From Bacteroidetes bacterium 4572_112 (lineage in GTDB: Bacteria; Bacteroidota; Bacteroidia; Bacteroidales; UBA1556), in assembly GCA_002254285.1 (NCBI GenBank), contig NIUZ01000083.1, positions 1-12,007 of the forward strand: a DNA stretch of 12,007 bases, written 5' to 3'. Positions 6,589-12,007 of this stretch are shown here, in pieces. Under the pieces are notes generated by a model that saw nothing but the letters and a program-made list of their open reading frames with translations, was not told the origin of the DNA and did no database searches. Each line of letters starts with the position of its first letter. Position 1 is the first letter of the stretch. The position numbers were made by a program, and so were the translations under genes.

Positions 6589-6623
6589 AATGAATATCGA
6601 GCCAAGGAGCTTGGTATTCATTC
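6588..6623 (+). other. Intercistronic hairpin between lipoprotein and receptor genes
   Basis: GAATGAATA (6588-6596) pairs perfectly with TATTCATTC (6615-6623). CCAAG (6602-6606) then pairs with CTTGG (6610-6614) around a 3-base loop, leaving only a 5-base bulge on the left arm. No T-run follows, so it is not a normal terminator. Its place midway between two co-directional genes suggests a role in differential mRNA stability or partial read-through, which would allow unequal amounts of lipoprotein and receptor. Confidence 0.65.
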
Positions 6624-6652
6624 TATTTATCACAAAATCATATACATATACA

Positions 6653-9442
6653 ATGAAATTACTTTTACTTACAGCAATTTTATTCTTTAGCCAATTTGCA
6701 ATATCACAAACGGGCTCAATCAAAGGTCAAATAAAAGACAATAAAACTGGCGAAACGCTAATTGGCGCCAATGTAATAATCAAAGGAACAAATAAAGGAG
6801 CAATTGCTGATTTTGATGGCAACTTTATCATCAATAATTTGGCGGAAGGCGAATACACTCTAATCTGTTCATTTATATCATATCAGCAAATAATAATTTC
6901 TAATGTAAAAGTTAAGGCAAATACAGCCACAGAGCTGAATTTCGCAATGCAATCTGAAGCAGTAAGTATTGTTGGAGCAACTGTTACAGCAAGAGCTGTA
7001 CGCAATTCGGAAAATGCCTTAGTGGCAATGCAGCTTAAATCGGCAACAAGTGTAAATGGCATTTCGGAGAAAGAAATAAGTATGAATGGTGATGGCGATG
7101 CAGCAGCTTCACTTAGCAGAGTTAGCGGCGTTACAATACAGGATGGAAAGTATATATATGTACGTGGTTTGGGAGATAGATATTCGCGTACCGACCTTAA
7201 TGGAGCAATGGTACCGAGTTTAGATCCTGAGAAAAATAATATTCAACTGGACCTATTTCCTTCGAGCATAATAAATAATATGATGGTTTATAAAACCTTT
7301 AGTCCTGAGCTTCCTGCAAATTTTGCTGGTGGTTATGTGAATATAGAAACTAAGAAATTCCCTGAAGAATTTATGGTAGAAATTGGTACTACTGTTGGCA
7401 TAAATTCACAAGCAACATTTAATAAAAACTTTATGACTTATGCTGGTGGCAAAACCGATTTCTTAGGTTTTGATGATGGTACAAGAGCAATTCCAGAAGC
7501 GGCCCAAGGCAATATTCCTTTCAGATATCAAGATGATGAAAAGCTTGATAATATAACTCGCTCATTTAATAAAACAATGTCTCCAACAACCAAAGCTGCA
7601 CCATTTAATCATGGATTTAACTTCACCATTGGAAACAATCATAAGCTATTTGGCAAGGAAGTAGGTTATTTATTCAGCTATACTTATAAGCACGATTATA
7701 GATATTATGAAGGCGGAGAAAATGGGCAGTATACACTAAGTGCGGCAAATTCAAAATTCTTGCAACGCGACTTACAATATACCGATAGCCGAGGAGTAGA
7801 CTATGTACTTTGGGGATTGATGGGAAGTGCTTCCTTAAAGCTAAACGACAATTCTAGTATTAGCTTAAATATTATCAGAAATCAAAGTGGAAACTCCACC
7901 TCACGATACCAAGAAGGATGGAATAATTACCATGAGGTAAATGTACAAACCCGTAGTTTACAATATGCACAACGCTCTTTCACCACAGCACAATTACTTG
8001 GTGAACATACAATTAAGAAACTTCATAAACTAAAAGTGAAATGGCATACAGCCTACTCTCTTTCCATTCAAGAACAACCCGATTTGCGTTTTTTCACCAA
8101 TATTTACGACATCACTTCATCAGAGGATACCATATACAAAATTGACCCCGCAAAGCAAGGAGTTCCTGCACGATACTGGAGAAATATGCAGGAGTATAAC
8201 TTCGATACAAAAATAGATTTTGAACTTCCTTATGAGTTCTTGAGCAATAATTCGTCGCTAAAGTTTGGAGGAAAACTAATGACCAAAAATAGAGATTTCT
8301 CTGAAAGAAGATTTGATGTAAATGACAATAACGACTCATATAAAGGCGATGTAACAGAATATTTGAGAGACGAAAATATTGGCATGGCTATTCCTGAATT
8401 TCCTAGCAAATACGGTGTATTTATAAGCGATGCAACACAATTATCGAATACATATTTCGCTTATCAAAACCTAATAGCAGCATACTTAATGACTGACCAA
8501 CAAATAAATAACAAATTAAGAGCTGTATATGGTGTTAGAATGGAAACCACTGATATATACTTAGAAAGTGCGAAAAAGGATAATCCCAAAGGACAACTTC
8601 AAAATGTGGACTTTCTTCCTGCTATAAACCTTACCTTTAAACCAAACAAAAAGATAAATTTAAGAGCAGCCTATACAAGAACACTTGCTCGACCATCATT
8701 CAGGGAATTAGCACCTTATGCCTCTTTTGAATTTTCAGGAGACTATACTCTTATTGGAAATGAAAATTTAGAACGCACATTGATTGATAATATAGATTTC
8801 AGATTTGAGTGGGCGATGAAACCAGGAGAGCTATTATCTTTTGATGTTTTCTATAAAGGATTTATAAACCCAATAGAGCGCACATTTGTAACCACTGCTG
8901 TTGGCGATGAGCTTACATTCAAAAACTCTGACCGTGCCGATGTTTATGGTATTGAATTCGAAATACGCAAGAATTTAAATTTTATTTCTGGCCTAAAAAA
9001 CTTTAAAGTTGGCTTAAATGTAGCCCTTGTAAATTCAATAGTAAATATTGCTACCGACGAATTGGATGTAATTAGAACAACTGACCCTACGGCAGCAGCA
9101 ACACGCACAATGTATGGTCAAGCGCCATATATTATAAATACATATTTAAACTATTCATTAAAGAAAATTGGCTTGGATGCCAGAATAGTGTATAATACTA
9201 CTGGCGAGAAACTTGCTGTGGTTGTAAAAGGAGGGACACCAAATATATATCAAGCACCACGACATTCATTAAATTTTACATTAAAAAAATCATTCGGAAC
9301 AAAGTTTAGTATTATACTTAAAGCTAGCAATTTACTAAACTCTACTTATGTTAAAAATTATACATTTAATAATAAGGAATATATATACTCATCATATAAT
9401 ACAGGGCAAGCTTTTGCCATTAGCTTTAAATATAAATTATAA
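6653..9442 (+). CDS. TonB-dependent outer-membrane receptor with N-terminal carboxypeptidase-regulatory-like domain
   Basis: From ATG 6653 the protein has 929 residues. A signal peptide (1-19, MKLLLLTAILFFSQFAISQ) is followed by a CarboxypepD_reg-like beta-sandwich (about 21-102; GSIKGQIKDNKTGETLIGAN). A plug domain spans about 120-235, with SLSRVSGVTIQDGKYIYVRG, LGDRYSRTDLNG and FAGGYVNIETKKFPEE. A 22-strand-type beta barrel fills the rest and ends in the aromatic/hydrophobic strand AISFKYKL. The plug style (RGLGDRYSRTDLNG, LDLFPSSIINNM) resembles the Xanthomonas/Caulobacter-type TonB receptors more than typical SusC. An upstream in-frame ATG at 6590 would put 21 extra residues before the signal peptide, so it is rejected. 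It should import a ligand into the periplasm using TonB energy. The partner lipoprotein gene lies upstream, the reverse of susC-susD order. The ligand cannot be told from sequence. Confidence 0.93.
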   Translation: MKLLLLTAILFFSQFAISQTGSIKGQIKDNKTGETLIGANVIIKGTNKGAIADFDGNFIINNLAEGEYTLICSFISYQQIIISNVKVKANTATELNFAMQSEAVSIVGATVTARAVRNSENALVAMQLKSATSVNGISEKEISMNGDGDAAASLSRVSGVTIQDGKYIYVRGLGDRYSRTDLNGAMVPSLDPEKNNIQLDLFPSSIINNMMVYKTFSPELPANFAGGYVNIETKKFPEEFMVEIGTTVGINSQATFNKNFMTYAGGKTDFLGFDDGTRAIPEAAQGNIPFRYQDDEKLDNITRSFNKTMSPTTKAAPFNHGFNFTIGNNHKLFGKEVGYLFSYTYKHDYRYYEGGENGQYTLSAANSKFLQRDLQYTDSRGVDYVLWGLMGSASLKLNDNSSISLNIIRNQSGNSTSRYQEGWNNYHEVNVQTRSLQYAQRSFTTAQLLGEHTIKKLHKLKVKWHTAYSLSIQEQPDLRFFTNIYDITSSEDTIYKIDPAKQGVPARYWRNMQEYNFDTKIDFELPYEFLSNNSSLKFGGKLMTKNRDFSERRFDVNDNNDSYKGDVTEYLRDENIGMAIPEFPSKYGVFISDATQLSNTYFAYQNLIAAYLMTDQQINNKLRAVYGVRMETTDIYLESAKKDNPKGQLQNVDFLPAINLTFKPNKKINLRAAYTRTLARPSFRELAPYASFEFSGDYTLIGNENLERTLIDNIDFRFEWAMKPGELLSFDVFYKGFINPIERTFVTTAVGDELTFKNSDRADVYGIEFEIRKNLNFISGLKNFKVGLNVALVNSIVNIATDELDVIRTTDPTAAATRTMYGQAPYIINTYLNYSLKKIGLDARIVYNTTGEKLAVVVKGGTPNIYQAPRHSLNFTLKKSFGTKFSIILKASNLLNSTYVKNYTFNNKEYIYSSYNTGQAFAISFKYKL

Positions 9443-9469
9443 TCTCAAAAAAATTACGTTTGTTAATAA

Positions 9470-9510
9470 TAAAGCCGCTAGTTTAGTTCTATTAAACAGC
9501 GGCTTTTGTA
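9470..9510 (+). terminator. Rho-independent terminator after the TonB receptor gene
   Basis: A 10-bp stem pairs 9470-9479 with 9498-9507 (core AGCCGCT/AGCGGCT). After a one-base bulge (9480), an inner 5-bp stem (GTTTA 9481-9485 with TAAAC 9493-9497) closes a 7-base loop. The T-tract is short (TTTTGTATT). It lies 27 bases after the receptor stop. The next gene remnant is on the opposite strand and convergent, and the TTATTATT on the reverse strand would let the element act in both directions. Confidence 0.85.
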
Positions 9511-9556
9511 TTATTATTCAATATTAAAGTATTACCTTATATCCACAAGCTTAGTA

Positions 9557-9645
9557 CATGACAAAATATTTTGGTTGCATAGTTTCAAAATAATATAATG
9601 AAATAATACACATTAAATTTTCATCATCTTACCGATTTTGTCATG
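9557..9645. repeat. 11-bp inverted repeat with 67-bp spacing
   Basis: CATGACAAAAT (9557-9567) recurs as its exact reverse complement ATTTTGTCATG (9635-9645). The left copy overlaps a 12-bp palindrome, CAAAATATTTTG (9562-9573). The enclosed 67 bases are AT-rich with no open frame of note. It could be the ends of a small decayed element (a MITE-like unit of about 90 bp), but no target-site duplication is visible just outside, so this is uncertain. Confidence 0.45.
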
Positions 9646-9690
9646 GTTTTTGTTCCAAAAACTCACGCCAAAATCTATTGTTTATCAACA

Positions 9691-9744
9691 TTGTAGCCAC
9701 GGGTTTCCACCCATGGCTACAAATATAGAACACCTTCAGTGTTC
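9691..9744. repeat. Pair of REP-like hairpins
   Basis: The first hairpin pairs 9691-9699 (TTGTAGCCA) with 9714-9722. After one mismatch, GGGT (9701-9704) pairs with ACCC (9709-9712) around loop TTCC. The second follows six bases later: GAACAC (9728-9733) with GTGTTC (9739-9744) around CTTCA. Both are more GC-rich than the surrounding spacer. From memory, GTAGCCACGGGTTT-type hairpins are dispersed, REP-like repeats in Bacteroidota and other phyla, often moved by IS200-like REP-associated transposases. No such transposase gene is in this window. Confidence 0.7.
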
Positions 9745-9792
9745 ATGGAAATAATCATAGATAAATATATTTTTACTAAAAATCCACAAGTA

Positions 9793-10233
9793 TTAATAAA
9801 GAAAACCCATTAACCATAATGGAATTTTATTTCCATAGCCAACTTCAATATTATCAGCACAAATAAAAGAGTTCTCTATTTTTTCTATCTGTTTAAAACC
9901 TTTACTTTGCCCTCCTATTTCAAAAGTGAATTTATCATTAATCATAAAATCAGCGTTTTTAACAGAAAACACTTTATGACTTTGTTTTAATTGATTCACA
10001 AAAAACGTTTCGCGTAAAGTCCCCTCAAAATTTCGCACATTACTATTCAATGCATAAAGTAATGATGTATTATTAAGGTAAAGTTTATCTGGCTTGGTTA
10101 GGTATCCAATTGCCGAACCCTGCATCATAATTGCATTTACAATATTTGCTCTATCTATTGATTTTATAAGTTTAAGAATTACATCCCTACTCAAACCAAC
10201 GTCTCTACTCAAACTAGAAAGCCTAATTAGAGC
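9793..10233 (-). pseudogene. 3' remnant of an AAA (AAA_14/DUF4143) ATPase gene
   Basis: About 147 codons remain, matching the C-terminal part of the AAA_14/DUF4143 ATPases. A winged-helix-like SLSRDVGLSRDVILKLIKSI is followed by YLTKPDKLYLNNTSLLYAL, LRETFFVNQL, FTFEIGGQSKGFKQI, and the intact family ending IPLWLMGFLY. Full-length members have about 380-400 residues, starting with a Walker-type ATPase domain. That whole half is absent, and the frame runs into a stop near 10255 with no ATG in the open part. The only start would be TTG at 10212. The join to foreign sequence lies roughly at 10220-10240, at the edge of the protease promoter. The product, if made, would lack ATPase activity. The simplest reading is a deletion that removed the 5' two thirds when the protease region came to lie next to it. 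Confidence 0.82.
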
Positions 10234-10242
10234 AAAAAAAAC

Positions 10243-10250
10243 TATCTTTG
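10243..10250 (+). promoter_or_regulatory. Bacteroidota -7 promoter box for the S8 protease
   Basis: TATCTTTG matches TAnnTTTG exactly and lies 28 bases before the ATG at 10279, giving a predicted leader of about 20 bases. It sits immediately after the ATPase gene remnant (on the other strand), so the protease keeps its own promoter up to the likely deletion join. No TTG element is seen upstream. Confidence 0.6.
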
Positions 10251-10278
10251 TACTTTAATAATCAAAAAAAAACAATAA

Positions 10279-11859
10279 ATGAAAAGCATTCTCCTTATAA
10301 TTAGTACAATATTAGTTATTAGCACAATTACTTATGCTCAAGACAGCATTCCATGGCATCATCAAGCACCAAATGAGTTACAGTCGCAAGGCATTAGTTT
10401 GCAAGCTGGGCTAGACTATATGAAAAGCAAGGGTAAAACCCAAACAACAGTAATAGTTGCAGTAATCGATTCTGGCATTGATACTTTACACGAAGATTTA
10501 CGCCCAAAACTTTGGCATAATCCAAAGGAAATTCCATACAATAATATTGACGACGATGGTAATGGCTATATTGATGATTATTATGGATGGAATTTTATTG
10601 GCGGAGCTGATGGGAGAAATGTTAATGGCGAAACCATTGAGGTTGTACGCTTTTATAGAGAGAATAAAGATGCCTTTGAGAATAAGACAAAATCCGATAT
10701 TCCAAAAGCTGATAGAGCGAAATACAAACTATGGCTAAAAGCAGAAAGCGAAGTCACTTCTGAAATAAAAGAATTACGTGAGAATAAGCAGATGTTTGAC
10801 GAATGGAGAAATGCCTTAGAATTTAGCCTAGCTCTCATAAAGCAGCGTTTAGGGACTGACACATTAACTCCTGAAATGGTAGAGGGATTTGAACCGCAAA
10901 ACGACAATGAAACCACAATGAAACAATTGGTATTAGGCACTTATGAGCAGAAGCTTACAATTGAAGACATTGATGAGGCATTGAAATATTTTAATGGTCA
11001 ATTGGATAAAGGATATAATTTGGATTATGACCCAAGAGGTGATATAATTGGCGATAATGTAGACGATATAAACGATACTATTTATGGCAATAGCGATGTA
11101 CAAGCCGAGGGATATAGTCACGGTACAGGAGTTAGTGGAATTATCGGCGCAGTGCGAAATAATGGCATTGGTACACAAGGAATTGTGGACTCTGTACAAC
11201 TTATGATTTTAAGAGTTGTACCTGGTGGCGATGAGCGCGATAAAGATGTAGCTTTAGCCATAAGATATGCTGTAAAAAACGGAGCTACAATCATTAATGG
11301 CAGCTTTGGTAAATCTTACAGCAAGCACCCCGAGTTTGTGCAAGATGCAATACAATATGCTTTAGACAATAATGTACTATTTATTCACGCAGCAGGAAAT
11401 AGTGCCGAGAATAACGACAAAATAACTCACTACCCTACTCCAACAAAGTCACAACGTGCAATATGGATAGACGTAGGAGCTTCAAGCATTAATAATGACC
11501 AAGGTAGATTAGCCGCCAACTTCTCAAATTACGGAAGAAAAACTGTGGATATATTTGCTCCGGGAGTTAATATATATTCCACCTCGCCAAATAATAATTA
11601 TGGATCTTCGAGTGGAACATCAGATGCTTCGCCAGTAGTAGCAGGAGTTGCCGCTTTGGTTAAATCATATTACCCAGAGATAACAGCACAACAGCTTAGA
11701 AAAGTATTATTAGAATCTTCGGTAAAGCATAAAAACGTAAAAACATACCTACCAGGAAGTGATAAAAAAGAAGTTAAGTTTAAGAAACTAAGCACTACTG
11801 CAGGAATTGTAAATGCATATGAAGCATTAAAAATGGCTGAAGAATTATTGAGTGAATAA
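10279..11859 (+). CDS. Secreted subtilisin-family (S8) serine protease
   Basis: The 526-residue protein has a signal peptide (1-20, cleavage after TITYA) and no obvious I9 propeptide. The catalytic triad is complete: D64 in AVIDSGID, H281 in YSHGTGVSG, and S448 in SSGTSDASPVVAG. The oxyanion-hole N374 lies in HAAGNSAEN. Between D64 and H281 is a long insert, with a charged, helix-rich part at about 120-245 before YDPRGDIIGDNV; this arrangement is common in Bacteroidota S8 proteases of about 530 residues. Two motif positions differ from textbook subtilisins: HGTGVSG for HGTHVAG and GTSDASP for GTSMASP. DDDGNGYIDD (91-100) is calcium-site-like. The chain ends shortly after the catalytic domain with no type IX secretion tail, so it is probably periplasmic or exported by another route. 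Substrate unknown. It has its own promoter and terminator. Confidence 0.93.
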   Translation: MKSILLIISTILVISTITYAQDSIPWHHQAPNELQSQGISLQAGLDYMKSKGKTQTTVIVAVIDSGIDTLHEDLRPKLWHNPKEIPYNNIDDDGNGYIDDYYGWNFIGGADGRNVNGETIEVVRFYRENKDAFENKTKSDIPKADRAKYKLWLKAESEVTSEIKELRENKQMFDEWRNALEFSLALIKQRLGTDTLTPEMVEGFEPQNDNETTMKQLVLGTYEQKLTIEDIDEALKYFNGQLDKGYNLDYDPRGDIIGDNVDDINDTIYGNSDVQAEGYSHGTGVSGIIGAVRNNGIGTQGIVDSVQLMILRVVPGGDERDKDVALAIRYAVKNGATIINGSFGKSYSKHPEFVQDAIQYALDNNVLFIHAAGNSAENNDKITHYPTPTKSQRAIWIDVGASSINNDQGRLAANFSNYGRKTVDIFAPGVNIYSTSPNNNYGSSSGTSDASPVVAGVAALVKSYYPEITAQQLRKVLLESSVKHKNVKTYLPGSDKKEVKFKKLSTTAGIVNAYEALKMAEELLSE

Positions 11860-11899
11860 TGATTAATTCTTTTTAAATCACTAATAATTTACCATTCAA

Positions 11900-11931
11900 A
11901 AAAACTCATTTATCGCAATGAGTTTTTATTT
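11900..11931 (+). terminator. Rho-independent terminator after the S8 protease gene
   Basis: An 11-bp perfect stem pairs 11900-11910 with 11917-11927 (AACTCATT/AATGAGTT) around the loop TATCGC. It ends in a short T-tract (11923-11927, then ATT). It lies 40 bases after the stop codon. Confidence 0.8.
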
Positions 11932-11938
11932 AACTTTG
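11931..11938 (+). promoter_or_regulatory. -7 promoter box for the next gene downstream
   Basis: TAACTTTG matches TAnnTTTG exactly. It starts right behind the terminator at 11900 and lies 54 bases before the ATG at 11993. The arrangement terminator, then promoter, then ATG suggests a new transcription unit begins here. Confidence 0.45.
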
Positions 11939-11992
11939 GTTTCTTATTCCGTAGAATATTGAAATAATCTTAACAGCTAATAATCAGGCAGT

Positions 11993-12007
11993 ATGGACAA
12001 TTTTGTT
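11993..12007 (+). CDS. Possible first five codons of a gene continuing beyond the window
   Basis: ATG at 11993 reads MDNFV to the window edge. A promoter-like box lies 54 bases upstream, after the protease terminator, and no other gene occupies 11860-11992. Five residues do not identify a protein. The opening would fit the start of Bacteroidota DNA polymerase III gamma/tau (which I recall as beginning M-[DE]-N-[FY]-[IV]-V-S-A-R-K-Y-R-P), but this is a guess. Confidence 0.3.

Noticed and set aside
6590..6652. Longer N-terminus for the TonB receptor from an upstream ATG
   Set aside because: It would place 21 residues before a textbook signal peptide and its coding would overlap the hairpin at 6588-6623; the ATG at 6653 gives a normal signal peptide.
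10210..10212. TTG as a real start for a 139-residue protein from the ATPase remnant
   Set aside because: Family similarity extends upstream of the TTG into the open frame, and the ATPase domain is missing, so a truncated pseudogene is the better reading.
10478..11199. Extra open frames within the protease gene on both strands
   Set aside because: The protease frame carries the full catalytic triad; the others show no domain and no start context.

Overview
The window looks like chromosomal DNA from a member of the Bacteroidota; the order cannot be fixed from this sequence. The DNA is AT-rich. Genes lack strong Shine-Dalgarno sequences. Several genes are preceded by exact TAnnTTTG boxes, the -7 element of the Bacteroidota primary sigma factor (2125, 3500, 6581, 10243 and 11931). 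The gene content also fits: adjacent serC and serA, a carboxypeptidase-regulatory-domain TonB receptor beside a surface-type lipoprotein, and a hemerythrin gene next to a LuxR-type regulator. No tRNA, rRNA, CRISPR array or intact mobile element was seen.

Layout. (1) 1-1246, minus strand: serC (phosphoserine aminotransferase) followed by the first 30 codons of serA (3-phosphoglycerate dehydrogenase), two steps of serine synthesis, with a long hairpin in the spacer. (2) 1247-1588: a divergent spacer with a 7-bp tandem repeat and a perfect 18-bp palindrome. (3) 1589-3257: an OsmC-like thiol protein and class II fructose-bisphosphate aldolase, then a hairpin-rich 3' region ending in a strong terminator at 3431. 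(4) 3527-4766: a YtfE/ScdA-type di-iron hemerythrin protein followed one base later by a LuxR-type regulator with a degenerate receiver domain. The regulator's DNA-binding domain is cut off, and an unrecognised open fragment follows before a strong terminator at 4917.

(5) 5165-9442: a predicted beta-helix lipoprotein and a large TonB-dependent receptor, separated by 87 bases that hold a hairpin. They probably form an outer-membrane uptake pair; the substrate is unknown. A terminator lies at 9470. (6) 9508-10240: a decayed stretch with a spaced inverted repeat, two REP-like hairpins, and the 3' third of an AAA/DUF4143 ATPase gene whose ATPase half is missing. (7) 10279-11859: a secreted subtilisin-family (S8) protease with its own promoter and terminator. 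(8) The last 15 bases may begin another gene, behind a promoter-like box.

Most of the window is ordinary housekeeping and envelope DNA. The most unusual items are the truncated regulator beside the hemerythrin gene, the lipoprotein/receptor pair of unknown substrate, and the repeat-rich scar at 9508-10240. I found no convincing wholly new system.
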